This document shows, one piece after another, positions 32,103 to 42,166 of a stretch of DNA of 42,301 nucleotides. Origin of the DNA: Azospirillaceae bacterium (lineage in GTDB: Bacteria > Pseudomonadota > Alphaproteobacteria > Azospirillales > Azospirillaceae); contig JANQHG010000132.1 in NCBI GenBank assembly GCA_028277115.1, positions 1 to 42,301 of the forward strand. Reading direction: 5' to 3'. Each line of letters opens with the position of its first letter. Positions within the stretch are counted from its first letter, which is position 1. Made by a program: the position numbers and the translations under genes. The notes below the pieces were generated by a model. It did no database searches and had not been told where the DNA came from. It saw nothing but the letters and a program-made list of their open reading frames with translations.

Positions 32103-32798
32103 CCGTTGCGGTGCCGCCAGCGTCGGCGGGATCAGGTCGGTCGGACGGCCGGGCGGCGGCGCGCCGGTTGGCGGTGTCCGGCCGGCGGCGGTCCCGTCCT
32201 CGGCCGGCGCGGGCAAGGCCTGGAGCACCGCGTCCAGCGGCATCGCATCGCACAGCGCGCTGCCGGCGACCGCCAAACCGCGAATCGGCTGCAACGCCGC
32301 GGCCTCGGCGTTCAGCGCCTCGCGAGTCGCGTCAAGCGCCGCCAGGCGGGCCTCGAACGCGTCGCGCGCGCCCGGGTCGGCCGGATATGGTGTGATCAAT
32401 CGCGCGCCCGCCGGCAGCGGCACCGGAAAACAGACGAACAGATCGCGATAACGATCCGCCAGGCTGCCGGCGAACGCGGCGAGCCGGAGCGCGACCACCG
32501 CGTGACCGGCGAGTTGACGATACAGCGCCCCGCACGCCGGACGGTTGCCCGGGCGCGCGCTTCGGATGTTCCCGATCCGCGCGGCGAGGTCGCGGACCGA
32601 GGCGTCGCGCGCCCTGGCATAGTCCGCATGCTCGCGCGAAAAGCTGCGTTCAAGCGTGCGGGCCCGGGCGATCTGGTCCGCGCAGCCGCCGGTCGCCGCG
32701 GTCGCCCGGCCGGCGACCAAGCCGCCCGCGGTCACGGAGACGACGCCCGCGAGGGCGAAGGCAGCGAGCAGGCGTACCGGGCGGGCGCAGCGGATCAT
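32100..32798 (-). CDS. Exported hypothetical protein
   Basis: The 232-residue product has a signal peptide (MIRCARPVRLLAAFALAGVV, cleavage near ATAATGG). It also has four scattered cysteines (CADQI, ACGAL, VCFPV and LCDAM), fitting two disulfides in the periplasm, and a proline-rich tail of about 40 residues. The body is mainly helical and arginine/alanine-rich. No family is recognised. It converges on the pilin-like gene with 13 bases between stops. The GC frame bias and the clear signal peptide make it a real gene. Confidence 0.7.
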   Translation of the reverse strand: MIRCARPVRLLAAFALAGVVSVTAGGLVAGRATAATGGCADQIARARTLERSFSREHADYARARDASVRDLAARIGNIRSARPGNRPACGALYRQLAGHAVVALRLAAFAGSLADRYRDLFVCFPVPLPAGARLITPYPADPGARDAFEARLAALDATREALNAEAAALQPIRGLAVAGSALCDAMPLDAVLQALPAPAEDGTAAGRTPPTGAPPPGRPTDLIPPTLAAPQR

Positions 32799-33064
32799 GG
32801 CCGGTCTCGGGGCTGGTTCGGTCGCGAGTGCGAGCCTAGTACAACCGCCGCAGCGTTTCGACCGGATTTGGCCGCGGCGGGCCGTGGCCGGGCCGCGGCG
32901 CCCGGCGCGGGCGAAAGCGGCCTTGGCAATTGCACCCGCCGCGCCCGCCGCCTACTGTCGCCGCCGGGTGGACTTGGCGGGACGATCCTTATTCCAGTCA
33001 GCCGGCGTTCGACCGGCGCCATCACCGCGACGAGGACCCCGACGCCGCGAAGGGATGACGCACC

Positions 33065-36000
33065 GTGAGACAGCTGGCCCAAACCCTGCTTTTCCTCCTG
33101 GTCCTGGTGATCGGGTCGCTCGCGATCGGCCCCGGCCTGGTCGAATGGACCCGCTATCGCGGCGACATTGCAGAGATCTTAAGCGCCGCCGCCGGTCGTC
33201 CGGTCACGATCGATGGCGCGGTAGACCTTGAGCTGCTGCCGACGCCCCGGCTCGGCCTTGGCGCGGTGACGATCGCGACGATCGACGGCGGCCAGGCGCC
33301 CCACCTCGTCGGCATCGATCGGCTGGAGGTCGAGCTTGGGCTGTTTGCGCTGCTCGGCGGCCGGATCGAGGTCGAACAGCTCACGCTCGACGACCCCGAT
33401 CTGCGGCTCGAAACCCTGGCCGACGGCCGGCCGAACTGGCGGCTGGCGCCGGACCCGGTGCTCACGACCGACAGCGAGGCCGCTCGGATCGCGGCCGACC
33501 TCGGGCTCGAGCCAAGGGAGCTCGCGGCGTCCGTGCGGCTCAAGGAGGTCAGGGTCGTGGACGGCCGGGTGAGCTGGCTGGACGGGGCGACCGGGGTCGC
33601 CCGCACCATCAGCGAGATCGACGGCATGCTGGCGGCGTCGAGCCTGTTCGGCCCCTACGCCGCCGACGCGAGCGTGAAGCACCGAGGCCAGCGGCTGCGG
33701 GTGCTGGTCACGGCCGGACGGGCCCGCGACGGCGCACCGATGCCGCTTCGGGTCGAGCTGGCGTTGCCGGACGACGATGCCGAGGCGCGGTTGGTCGGGC
33801 TTATCACCGGCAATGATACGGACGGGCTCAGGCTCGAAGGTGATCTTCGGCTCGCCGGCAGCGACCTCGGGCGCGGCCTTGCCGCCGCGACCGCGCTGAC
33901 CAGCGGCGCCCCCGTTCCGGCCGACCCGGCGCCGGCTGTGCCGGTGGCGATCGCCGAACCGTTCACCGTGACCGCCGCGCTGACCGCGACCGGGCGCGGG
34001 GTCGAGGCGCGCGCGCTGTCGCTCGACCTCGGGGTCGCCGGCGCACCCGGGGCGCTCGCGACCGACGATCCCGATCTGCCGAGCCTGAGCGCGACCGGCA
34101 CCGCCGACCTGTCGTTCGGGCTGCCGCACCGGGTGACCGCCGATCTCGCGCTCGGCACGGTCGCCCTCGACCCGTGGCTGGCGCGGCATCGGGCGACGCT
34201 GGTCGCGCTGCTCGCCCGGCTCGGCGGACCGCTTGCCGAGGCGCGGCTGCCCGAGACGGTCGACGGCACGCTCAAGATCGCGCTCGATGCGGTGCGGCTC
34301 GGTGACGCCGCGCTGCGCCACGGGCGGCTCGCCGCCGAGCTCGCCAACGGCACGCTGACGGTCGAGCGGCTGTCGGCGCTCGGCCCCGGCAACGCTTCGG
34401 TGCGCATCGGCGCGACGCTGGGGCGCGAGAACGACCAACCGCTGGTCGATGCCACGATCGACCTTGGCACCGACGATCTGCGCGCGGTGCTCGACTGGGT
34501 CGGGGTCGGGCTCGACGGGGTGCCGGCGGACCGGCTGCGTCGGCTCGCGCTGGCGGGCCGGGTGCGCGGTCGGCCGGCGGCGTTTCAGGTGACCAACCTT
34601 GACCTTGCGCTCGACGACACCCGGTTGATCGGCGGCCTCGCTTTTGTCGATCGCGGGCGGCCGGCGTTCGGGGTCCGGCTCGAGATCGATCAGCTGACGC
34701 TTGACGGCTATCGCCCGCTGCTCGGCGACCGGGCGCCCGGCGAGCTGGTCGGCCTGTTGGACCGGTTCGATGCCACGATCGACGCGCGGGTCAACACGCT
34801 GGTGGTCGGTGGTGTGCCGGTGCGCGGGGTCGCCTGTGATCTGACCTTGAACGGCGGCGCGTTGACCCTGCGCTCGGCCCGGGTCACCGATCTCGCCGGG
34901 ATCGGCGGCACCCTGCACGGGCGGGTGGTCAAGATCACCGAACCGGCCGGGCTCGATCTCCAGGTGACCGCGCAGGCGCGTACGCTGGCGCCGCTGGTCG
35001 CGGCACTCCGCCGCCCGCCGGCCGGCGCCGCGGCGGCCGCGCCGCCCGGCGGCACCGCGGTCGGGACCGCGCCGCCGCTGATCGGCCGGCTCGGCCCGGT
35101 CAGCCTGAACGGCCGGGTCACCGGCGACCGCGGCACGATCGGGCTCGAGCTGAAGGCGGGGGTGCTCGGTGGCACGGTCGAGGCCGGCGGCGCCGTCCGG
35201 GTGCCGGCCGCGCCGGCCGACGCCGAGGCCGACATCAAGCTGCGCGCGACTTTCCCCGGCCTGCTGCGCCCGGTCCAGGCGATCTGGCCCGACTATCTGC
35301 CGCCGAGCGGCGATCCCGGGCCGCTCGACCTCTACACCGAGCTCGCCGGCACGGCCGGCCGGTGGGCGTTCGCCAACAGCCAGGGCACGGTCGGCGGGGT
35401 GTCGGTCAAGGGCGACGTCACGCTCGGGCTCGACGGCGCACGGCCGCGGATCGACGCCGAGATCCAGACCGGCACGCTCGGGCTCGACCGGTTCCTGTCG
35501 CTGACGACGCCGTTCCCCGGCGGGCTGATCGACACCCGGGTGACCGGCGGCGGCGGCTGGTCGAGCCGGCCCTATGACCTGGCCTGGCTCGGCGCGGTCG
35601 ACGGCACGCTCGCGATGACCTCGCACGCGATTGTCTGGCAGGGCCACCGGTTGACCGAGCCCGCGGTCGCAGCCCGGCTCGCCGACGGCACGGTCACGCT
35701 GAGCGCGCTCGACGCGGGCCTGCTCGGCGGCCGGGTCGCGGCGACCGGCATGCTCGCGGCGGCGTCGGACGGCGCGCTCGAGCTCGGGCTCGAGACCACG
35801 GTGACCGGGGCGCGGGTCGCCCAAGCGCTGTTCGGCGCGTCGCTGGGGCCGTGGCCGGTCGATCTCGCCGAGGGCACGCTTGACCTGACGCTGGCGCTGG
35901 CGGGCCGGGGGGCAACCCCGGCGGCGTTGGTCGCGGCGCTCGACGGGGCGGGCCGGGTGGCGGTGCGCGACGGTCGGCTGCGCGGCATCGGGCTCGGCCG

Positions 36001-36436
36001 TGCGATTGACCGGATGGCCCGGGTCACCGACGTCCGCCATCTGACGGACGCGTTTACCCGCGGCCTCGACGGCGGCGACAGTGCGCTCGCGCGGTTCGAG
36101 GCCGACTTCCAGGTCGCGGACGGGGTCGCGACCGCGGACGGCGTCGCGCTTGATGCGGAGCGGGCGTCCGGGGTGGGGCGGGTGGTGGTCGATCTGCCGG
36201 CCTACCGGGTCGACGGGACGGTGGCGCTCGCGCTCGCCCACCAGCCACCCTTGCCGCCGATCGAGCTCGCGCTGGCCGGCGATCTCGCCGCCCCGCGGCT
36301 GCGGTTCGGTCTTGAGGCGCTACGCGCCGCGCTCGATGCCCAGGTTGCCGAGGCGCTGGCCGAGCGGCTTCGGCCCGGTGCCGGTGCCGGGCCGAGCGGC
36401 CTGATCCGCGACCTGATCGACGGGTTCCGCCGCTGA
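33065..36436 (+). CDS. AsmA-family protein (inner membrane-anchored, periplasmic bridge type)
   Basis: The 1123-residue product starts at GTG 33065 with an N-terminal anchor, QLAQTLLFLLVLVIGSLAIG. The AsmA N-terminal domain follows (YRGDIAEILSAAAGRPVTID, LELLPTPRLGLGAV, IEVEQLTLDDPDLRLE). A very long beta-rich middle is built of repeated strand units. The AsmA C-terminal domain starts near residue 860 (LDLTLALAGRGATPAALVAALDG…VRDGRLRGIGLGRAID). AsmA/TamB relatives are thought to form grooves carrying phospholipids to the outer membrane. Length is at the upper end for AsmA. No neighbour shares its strand closely. Confidence 0.92.
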   Translation: MRQLAQTLLFLLVLVIGSLAIGPGLVEWTRYRGDIAEILSAAAGRPVTIDGAVDLELLPTPRLGLGAVTIATIDGGQAPHLVGIDRLEVELGLFALLGGRIEVEQLTLDDPDLRLETLADGRPNWRLAPDPVLTTDSEAARIAADLGLEPRELAASVRLKEVRVVDGRVSWLDGATGVARTISEIDGMLAASSLFGPYAADASVKHRGQRLRVLVTAGRARDGAPMPLRVELALPDDDAEARLVGLITGNDTDGLRLEGDLRLAGSDLGRGLAAATALTSGAPVPADPAPAVPVAIAEPFTVTAALTATGRGVEARALSLDLGVAGAPGALATDDPDLPSLSATGTADLSFGLPHRVTADLALGTVALDPWLARHRATLVALLARLGGPLAEARLPETVDGTLKIALDAVRLGDAALRHGRLAAELANGTLTVERLSALGPGNASVRIGATLGRENDQPLVDATIDLGTDDLRAVLDWVGVGLDGVPADRLRRLALAGRVRGRPAAFQVTNLDLALDDTRLIGGLAFVDRGRPAFGVRLEIDQLTLDGYRPLLGDRAPGELVGLLDRFDATIDARVNTLVVGGVPVRGVACDLTLNGGALTLRSARVTDLAGIGGTLHGRVVKITEPAGLDLQVTAQARTLAPLVAALRRPPAGAAAAAPPGGTAVGTAPPLIGRLGPVSLNGRVTGDRGTIGLELKAGVLGGTVEAGGAVRVPAAPADAEADIKLRATFPGLLRPVQAIWPDYLPPSGDPGPLDLYTELAGTAGRWAFANSQGTVGGVSVKGDVTLGLDGARPRIDAEIQTGTLGLDRFLSLTTPFPGGLIDTRVTGGGGWSSRPYDLAWLGAVDGTLAMTSHAIVWQGHRLTEPAVAARLADGTVTLSALDAGLLGGRVAATGMLAAASDGALELGLETTVTGARVAQALFGASLGPWPVDLAEGTLDLTLALAGRGATPAALVAALDGAGRVAVRDGRLRGIGLGRAIDRMARVTDVRHLTDAFTRGLDGGDSALARFEADFQVADGVATADGVALDAERASGVGRVVVDLPAYRVDGTVALALAHQPPLPPIELALAGDLAAPRLRFGLEALRAALDAQVAEALAERLRPGAGAGPSGLIRDLIDGFRR

Positions 36437-37047
36437 TCCGGACCCGCCAGGCTCCCGAGGGTTTTGGGGGCTTGGCGCCCCCAAACTCAGGGGTTCCCTC
36501 TCCCCCGGTTAGTGGTCGCCCCCTGGACCCCGCTCATTCCCGCTCATTTGTGGGGGTCAAGGGGGGTGTCCCCCCTTGCGGGGGTCGAGGGGGCAGCGCC
36601 CCCCGAACGGCCGTCAGGCCGCATACGGCGCCGCCGGTGGGGACCCAAGGACCGGGTCTCGAGTCGTCCTTGCCGAGTCGGCTGGCAGGCGCTTGATATT
36701 GCAGGATCGCCATCGCGTGCCAACATTTTGCCATGTCGGGCGGCGCGGTCGGCCGCCGCCCGGCGGGCGGGTGATCGGGTCTCGGCCTGGTCACGGGACG
36801 CGTGACATGACGAGGGGTTAGGCGCCGCGACCGCGGTCCCGGTTGGGCCGGGGCAGGCTGCGGTCTATCGGGACGCTGCCGTATATGGTAGGGTCCCACC
36901 AGATGTACACAAAATATAGCCGACGGACGATGCCGGCGGCACGACACGGGCGGGCGCGTCGATCGGGACGGGTCCGGTCGCGGACGGGAAAGCGGGTATC
37001 GGTCCTTAACCAAAATGAAGGTTTCGACGAACGTGGAGACAAGGCAG
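36437..37047 (+). other. Long intergenic region upstream of gcrA
   Basis: These 611 bases have no supported gene. The first part (36463-36622) is the best copy of the GC-rich palindromic repeat. Two GAGTC sites (36661-36665 and 36675-36679) are GANTC sites, the target of CcrM methylation. TTAACC at about 37006-37011 is a half-site of the CtrA motif. The gcrA promoter should lie in the AT-richer part after 36880. No RNA gene is visible. Confidence 0.5.
36463..36622 (+). repeat. GC-rich palindromic repeat, fullest copy
   Basis: The block holds several hairpin modules in order: GGGGGCTTGGCGCCCCC, GGGGGTGTCCCCCC-type runs, CTTGCGGGGGTCGAGGGGG and GGGGGCAGCGCCCCCC, then GAACGGCCGTCAGGCCGC. The last module is nearly identical to 23947-23980. 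The first and middle modules recur in degraded form at 7660-7790. This looks like a dispersed, non-coding element built from repeated palindromes. Confidence 0.75.
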
Positions 37048-37410
37048 ATGAGTTGGACCGATGAACGGGTCGAGCGGCTGAAGACGCTTTGGGGGCAGGG
37101 CATGAGCGCGAGCGAGATCGCGGACGCGTTGGGCGACGTCAGCCGCAACGCGGTGATCGGCAAGGCGCATCGCCTGGGCCTGTCCGGGCGGCCGTCGCCG
37201 ATCAAGAAGAAGCCGACCCGCGGTGCCACCATCCTCAATCTGACCGAGCGCATGTGCAAATGGCCGATCGGCGACCCCAAGGACGCCGACTTCCACTTCT
37301 GCGGCAAGACGTCGTCGCCGGGTCTGCCGTACTGCGCCGAACATGCGGCGATCGCCTATCAGCCGGCGTCGAAGAAGCGCAACGAGGACCGCAAGGCCGG
37401 CGCCGCTTGA
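37048..37410 (+). CDS. gcrA: Cell-cycle regulator GcrA
   Basis: The 120-residue product starts MSWTDERVERLKTLWGQGMS, the canonical GcrA opening. The ATG at 37048 is chosen over the upstream ATG 37015 for this reason, with AAGG before it. The helix-turn-helix (ASEIADALGDVSRNAVIGKAHRLG) binds DNA methylated at GANTC by CcrM. The C-terminal zinc-ribbon-like part (CKWPIGDP…FCGKTSSPGLPYCAEH) contacts the sigma-70 factor in the Caulobacter protein. Presence of gcrA indicates a CcrM-dependent cell-cycle programme and an alphaproteobacterial host. A palindromic hairpin follows 16 bases after the stop. Confidence 0.94.
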   Translation: MSWTDERVERLKTLWGQGMSASEIADALGDVSRNAVIGKAHRLGLSGRPSPIKKKPTRGATILNLTERMCKWPIGDPKDADFHFCGKTSSPGLPYCAEHAAIAYQPASKKRNEDRKAGAA

Positions 37411-37426
37411 TCTTGATGTGGTCCCA

Positions 37427-37446
37427 CCCCCGCCGATCGGCGGGGG
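37427..37446 (+). terminator. GC palindrome after gcrA
   Basis: CCCCCGCCGATCGGCGGGGG is a perfect 20-base palindrome (8-base stem, GATC loop), extended outward by CCCA and ATGG. Its position 16 bases after the gcrA stop suggests a terminator, although a U-run is lacking. The remaining 244 bases to leuS contain nothing else that I can identify. Confidence 0.55.
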
Positions 37447-37690
37447 ATGGCACCGCGCGTCACGCAGCACGGCAATCGCGCGAACAGCGGCGGTGACCGG
37501 ACCGCGGCCGGATCAGGGCAGACGGCCTGACGGGTGACCGGGGCGGGCGGCGATCTGCCCCCGATCCCACACCCATCACCAATCCGCCCGCGGCGGCCGG
37601 TCAAGGGCTTGCCCGCCGCGGTCCCGGTGCCTAAAAGGGCTCGGCCCGTTTGGCCGGGCGTCACACGACATCGAAATTGGTCGGGACACG

Positions 37691-40273
37691 ATGGCGCGTT
37701 ACAACTTCCGCGAGACCGAGCGCAAGTGGCAGGAGATTTGGGCCGCCCGCCGGACCTTTGCCGTGACCGAGGATGCTGCCCGGCCGAAGTACTATGTGCT
37801 CGAGATGTTTCCGTACCCGTCGGGACGGCTGCACATCGGGCACATGCGCAATTATACGATCGGCGACGTGGTCGCCCGGTTCAAGCGCGCGCAGGGGTTC
37901 AACGTTTTGCACCCGATGGGCTGGGACGCGTTCGGCCTGCCGGCCGAGAACGCGGCGATCGCCAACCGGGTCCACCCGCGCAGCTGGACCTTCGAGAACA
38001 TCCGGGTGATGGGCGAGCAACTGCGGCTGATGGGGCTTGCCTATGATTGGGAGCGCGAGATCGCGACCTGCACGCCCGAGTATTACAAGCACGAACAAAA
38101 GATGTTCCTCGACTTCCTGAAGGCGGGCCTGGCCTACCGCAAGGAGTCGTGGGTCAACTGGGACCCGGTGGAAAACACCGTGCTGGCGAACGAGCAGGTG
38201 ATCGACGGCCGCGGCTGGCGCTCGGGTGCGCCGGTCGAAAAGCGCCGGCTGGCCCAGTGGTTTTTACGGATCACCGCGTTCGCCGACGAGTTGTTGGACG
38301 CGATCGACGGGCTCGAGCGCTGGCCGGACAAGGTCCGCCTGATGCAGGAGAACTGGATCGGCAAGTCCACCGGCGTGCGGCTGACCTTCGACATCACCAC
38401 CGCCGACGGCGAGCCCGGCCCGGCGGTCGAGGTTTATACCACCCGGCCGGACACACTGTTCGGCGCCTCGTTCCTGGCGTTGTCGCCCAACCACCCGGTC
38501 GCCGGCACGCTGGCCGAGACCCGGCCCGAGCTCGGCGCGTTCATCGCCGAGTGCAACCGGATCGGCACCAGCGAGGAAGCGATCGAGACCGCGGAAAAGC
38601 GCGGCGTCGACACGGGCTTGCGCGCGGTCCACCCGTTCATCGACGGCCACAGCCTGCCGGTCTATGTCGCGAACTTCGTTTTGATGGAGTACGGCACGGG
38701 TGCGATCTTCGGCTGCCCGGGCCACGACCAGCGCGACCTCGACTTCGCGCGCAAGTACGATTTGCCGGTGATCCCGGTGGTGCTGCCGCCCGACGCCGAC
38801 CCGGACGGCTTTGCGATCGGCATCGAGGCGTACACCGGTCCCGGGCGGATGATCAATTCGGGCTTTCTCGACGGCATGACGGTGGACGAGGCCAAGGCCG
38901 AGGCCGGCCGTCGGATCGAGGCGATGGGCCGCGGCACCCGCACGACCCAGTACCGCCTGCGCGACTGGGGCGTGTCGCGCCAGCGCTATTGGGGCTGCCC
39001 GATCCCGGTGATGTACCGTCCCGACGGCACCGTGGTGCCGGTGCCGGAAGACCAACTGCCGGTGACGTTGCCCGACGACATCGATCTTGAGACCCCGGGC
39101 AACCCGCTGGCCAACCATCCGACCTGGAAGTACGTCACCTGTCCCGAGACCGGCGGGCAGCTGATCCGGGAGACCGACACCTTCGACACCTTCTTTGAGT
39201 CGTCGTGGTATTTCCTACGTTTCACCTCGCCGGACAGCACCGACACCGGGTTCGACCGGTCGGCGGCCGAGTATTGGATGCCGGTCGACCAGTACATCGG
39301 CGGCATCGAGCATGCGGTGCTGCACCTGTTGTATGCGCGGTTCTTCACCCGGGCGCTTAAGGGCTGCGGCTATCTCGACGTCAGCGAGCCGTTCGCCGGG
39401 CTGATGACCCAGGGCATGGTCACCCACCCGACCTATCGCGACGCCGACGGCCAGTGGATGTATCCCGAGGAGGTTGAGGAGCGCGACGGCGTCCTGGTGG
39501 GGCGCAGCGACGGCCGGCCGGTCGCGCTCGGCCGGCTCGAGAAGATGAGCAAGTCGAAGAAGAACGTGGTCGGGCTGGAGGAGATCGTCGGCAGCCACGG
39601 CGCCGACACCGCGCGGTTTTTATTGCTGTCGGACAGCCCGCCCGAACGCGATCTTGAATGGTCGTCGGCCGGGATCGACGGGGCGTGGCGCTTCCTCAAC
39701 CGGGTCTGGCGGTTGGTCGAGGAGCCGGCGGTGCCGCTGGCGGCGTCCGGCACGCCGGTGCCGGCCGACCTCGCGGGGCCGGCGTTGGAGACGCGGCGCT
39801 TGGTGCACAAGACGATCGCGGCGGTGACCGACGATCTTACGCGTTTCCACTTCAACAAGGCGGTGGCGCGGATCCGCGAGCTTGCGACCGGGCTCGGCGA
39901 GCTCGAGGCCGCGGCCGAAGCGCCGGGCGCGCCCGTGGTGCTGCGCGAGGGGGTCGAGGCCTTGGTCCAGCTGTTGGCGCCGATGACCCCGCATTTGGCC
40001 GAAGAGGCGTGGCAAGCGCTCGGCCATGACACCGTGATCGCCGACCAGCCGTGGCCGGTCGCGGACGCAAGCTTGGTGGCGGACGACACGGTGACGGTGG
40101 CGGTCCAGGTCAACGGCAAGCTGCGCGCGACCTTGGCGATCGCGCGGGACGCGCCGCAGGCGACGGTCGAGGCGGCGGCGCTGGCCGACCCGGCGATCGT
40201 CCGCACCCTCGACGGCAAGCCGGTCAAGAAGGTGATCGTGGTGCCGAACCGGATCGTCAACATCGTCGCGTGA
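37691..40273 (+). CDS. leuS: Leucyl-tRNA synthetase LeuS
   Basis: This 860-residue class Ia synthetase charges tRNA-Leu. The HIGH motif is at 48-51 ([15 protein letters not shown]), and KMSKS is at 618-622 ([12 protein letters not shown]). The editing domain (about 220-430) shows [20 protein letters not shown], the bacterial LeuRS signature, and [15 protein letters not shown]. The anticodon-binding and C-terminal domains are present ([26 protein letters not shown]). Length is normal. It leads the leuS-lptE-holA operon common in alphaproteobacteria, and its stop overlaps or adjoins the lptE start. Confidence 0.98.
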   Translation: MARYNFRETERKWQEIWAARRTFAVTEDAARPKYYVLEMFPYPSGRLHIGHMRNYTIGDVVARFKRAQGFNVLHPMGWDAFGLPAENAAIANRVHPRSWTFENIRVMGEQLRLMGLAYDWEREIATCTPEYYKHEQKMFLDFLKAGLAYRKESWVNWDPVENTVLANEQVIDGRGWRSGAPVEKRRLAQWFLRITAFADELLDAIDGLERWPDKVRLMQENWIGKSTGVRLTFDITTADGEPGPAVEVYTTRPDTLFGASFLALSPNHPVAGTLAETRPELGAFIAECNRIGTSEEAIETAEKRGVDTGLRAVHPFIDGHSLPVYVANFVLMEYGTGAIFGCPGHDQRDLDFARKYDLPVIPVVLPPDADPDGFAIGIEAYTGPGRMINSGFLDGMTVDEAKAEAGRRIEAMGRGTRTTQYRLRDWGVSRQRYWGCPIPVMYRPDGTVVPVPEDQLPVTLPDDIDLETPGNPLANHPTWKYVTCPETGGQLIRETDTFDTFFESSWYFLRFTSPDSTDTGFDRSAAEYWMPVDQYIGGIEHAVLHLLYARFFTRALKGCGYLDVSEPFAGLMTQGMVTHPTYRDADGQWMYPEEVEERDGVLVGRSDGRPVALGRLEKMSKSKKNVVGLEEIVGSHGADTARFLLLSDSPPERDLEWSSAGIDGAWRFLNRVWRLVEEPAVPLAASGTPVPADLAGPALETRRLVHKTIAAVTDDLTRFHFNKAVARIRELATGLGELEAAAEAPGAPVVLREGVEALVQLLAPMTPHLAEEAWQALGHDTVIADQPWPVADASLVADDTVTVAVQVNGKLRATLAIARDAPQATVEAAALADPAIVRTLDGKPVKKVIVVPNRIVNIVA

Positions 40274-40278
40274 GCGCC

Positions 40279-40803
40279 ATGACCGCGTTGCCCCACCGCC
40301 GGTTCGCCGTCTTTGCCCTGTTGGGGGTCATGCTTGTGGCTGCGGCCGGGTGCGGCTTTCGCCCGCTCTACGGCGGCACGGACTCGCCGTTCGGCGGCAC
40401 TGCGGTGCGCTTGAACGAGGTCGAAATCGCGGTGATCCCGGACCGCGTGGGCCAGAAGCTGCGCAATCTCCTGATCGACCGCTTCTATTTGCAGGGCCGG
40501 CCGGCGACCCCGGTCTATCGGCTGGAGAGTTCGCTCGGGATCACCAGCACCGACGTCGGGCTGCGCGCCGACGGCTCGGCGACCCGCGCGCTGATGCGGG
40601 TGACCGCGGCCTATCGCCTGGTCGATATCGAGGCGCGCAAGGTCGTGTTCACCGGCCAAGCGCGCTCGATGATCGACTATGACATCCCCGACCCGCAACT
40701 GGCGGCGTTGGTCAACGAGCGTGACGCGATCGATCGCGGCTTGGTCGATCTGGCCGACGAGATCACCACCCGGGTCGCGGTGTTCGTCAACCAAGAGCTT
40801 TAG
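40279..40803 (+). CDS. lptE: LPS-assembly lipoprotein LptE
   Basis: The 174-residue lipoprotein has a signal peptide with lipobox LVAAAGC (C25), followed by GFRPLYGG, the alphaproteobacterial LptE/RlpB opening. The rest (EVEIAVIPDRVGQKLRNLLIDRF, GIRADGSATR-like TDVGLRADGSATRALM) fits the small alpha-beta domain that plugs the LptD barrel in the outer membrane. ATG 40279 is used; GTG 40270, in frame three codons earlier and overlapping the leuS stop as GTGA, is equally possible. Its stop is 10 bases before the holA start. The leuS-lptE-holA order supports the call. Confidence 0.88.
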   Translation: MTALPHRRFAVFALLGVMLVAAAGCGFRPLYGGTDSPFGGTAVRLNEVEIAVIPDRVGQKLRNLLIDRFYLQGRPATPVYRLESSLGITSTDVGLRADGSATRALMRVTAAYRLVDIEARKVVFTGQARSMIDYDIPDPQLAALVNERDAIDRGLVDLADEITTRVAVFVNQEL

Positions 40804-40813
40804 TTCGGGTCCG

Positions 40814-41851
40814 GTGAAGCTTCAGGGCAGAGGCATCGACGCGTTTTTGCGTGCACCGGACCCCAAAGTCCGGGCGGTGTTGGTGTATGGCCCGGACGCC
40901 GGCTTGGTGCGCGAGCGTGCCGAGCGTCTGGGCCGTTTGGTGGTCCCCGACCTTGGCGACCCGTTCCGGGTTTCGGACTTGGCGGCGCGCACGATCGCGG
41001 ACGAGCCGGGGCGGCTGGCCGACGAGTTGGCGGCGCAGTCGTTGATCGGCGGTCGTCGGTTGGTGCGGATTCGCGACGGCGACGACAGTGTCGCGACCGC
41101 GTTCGATCGGGTCTTGAAGGCGAAGGACGGCGTGCCCGGCGACGCGCTGGCGGTGGTCGAGGCGGGCGAGTTGGGGCTGCGCTCGCGGTTGCGCCAGCTG
41201 TTCGAGCAGGTTGGGGTCGCAGCGGCGCTGCCGTGTTATGTCGAGGACGAGGGTCGTCTTGGCCCGATTTTGGCCGAGCGATTGTCGGCGGCGGGGTTTT
41301 CGATCGACCGCGACGCGTTGGCGTTGTTGGCGGCCAACCTGGTCGGCGACCGGATGCTGGCGCAGCGCGAGTTGGAGAAGTTGATCCTCTACATGGGCGA
41401 GGCGCGGCGGATCACGTTGGACGATGCGTCGGCGTGCATTGGCGACAGTGCGAGCCTCGACTTGGGGGTGCCGGCGTTGGCGGCGGCGAGTGGTGATGCG
41501 GCGGCGCTCGACCGGGCGATCGGGCGTTTGTATGCCGAGGGCACCAACCCGATTGCGATTTTGCGGGCGGCGCAGCGCCATTTCCAACGGTTGCATTTGG
41601 CGGCGGCCGACGTCGCCTCGGGAGCCTCCCCGGAGGCGGCGATGGAGGGTTTACGTCCGCCGGTGTTTTTTCGGGACAAGGCGGTGTTTGCGGGCCAGCT
41701 CCGTCGTTGGTCGCTGGCTGATTTGGCGGCGGCTCTGGCGCGGTTGACCGAGGCCGAGGCGGCGTGCAAACGCACCGGCGCGCCGGACGATGTGTTATGC
41801 GCGCGCGCGCTTTTGACGTTGGCGCGCGAGCCGGGCCGGTTGCGGCGGTAG
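40814..41851 (+). CDS. holA: DNA polymerase III delta subunit HolA
   Basis: This 345-residue clamp-loader subunit opens the beta sliding clamp. The start GTG 40814 gives MKLQGRGIDAFLRAPDPKVR, close to the family start. AVLVYGPDAGLVRERAERL is the remnant P-loop-like region, QSLIGGRRLVRIRDGDD the conserved clamp-wrench area, and ERLSAAGFSIDRDALALLAANL…QRELEKLILYMG the delta AAA+ lid. The C-terminal helical collar has NPIAILRAAQRHFQRL. No clear ribosome site is seen; it probably relies on coupling with lptE. It is the last gene of the operon, and IS remains follow within 100 bases. Confidence 0.94.
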   Translation: MKLQGRGIDAFLRAPDPKVRAVLVYGPDAGLVRERAERLGRLVVPDLGDPFRVSDLAARTIADEPGRLADELAAQSLIGGRRLVRIRDGDDSVATAFDRVLKAKDGVPGDALAVVEAGELGLRSRLRQLFEQVGVAAALPCYVEDEGRLGPILAERLSAAGFSIDRDALALLAANLVGDRMLAQRELEKLILYMGEARRITLDDASACIGDSASLDLGVPALAAASGDAAALDRAIGRLYAEGTNPIAILRAAQRHFQRLHLAAADVASGASPEAAMEGLRPPVFFRDKAVFAGQLRRWSLADLAAALARLTEAEAACKRTGAPDDVLCARALLTLAREPGRLRR

Positions 41852-41951
41852 TTGATACCGGCGGCCCTACGCGGTGACCGGTCTGGCCCAGTCTCGGCTC
41901 GCGACAGAGGCGATCCTGGCAGGGGCAGCGATCGAGGATGGACTCGTACGA

Positions 41952-42155
41952 TCCCTTTTCATTGAGGCGATGAACCCAGTCTCGCAGCGTTTGCCGATCC
42001 ATTCCGCATTGGCGCGCGGCGTCGGCTCGCGAGACCCCTTCAATGACCAAAGCGATCGCAAGCATACGTCGAGACGCTACCTGTGTACGTGCACGCGACG
42101 CCTCTTTTCGCAGGCCTTCCGGCCGATAGTCCGTACGCGTCACGCATACTGCCAT
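41952..42155 (-). pseudogene. IS630-family transposase remnant, N-terminal only
   Basis: ATG 42155 on the reverse strand (GGGAGCAC upstream) gives MAVCVTRTDYRPEGLRKEAS. It continues RMLAIALVIEGVSRADAARQ and GMDRQTLRDWVHRLNEKG, the helix-turn-helix start of IS630 transposases. Homology ends after about 68 residues. Beyond, the open frame runs antisense into holA without IS630 character, and the DDE catalytic part is absent. It is therefore a truncated, inactive copy. Confidence 0.75.
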
Positions 42156-42166
42156 ATCTTGTGCTC

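Noticed and set aside
33179-36241. 1020-codon reverse-strand frame over the AsmA gene
   Set aside because: It is the complementary shadow of a convincing AsmA protein; arginine/aspartate/proline-rich with no domain pattern.
37411-37690. tRNA or small RNA gene before leuS
   Set aside because: No cloverleaf, no TTCRA arm; only the palindrome after gcrA is visible.
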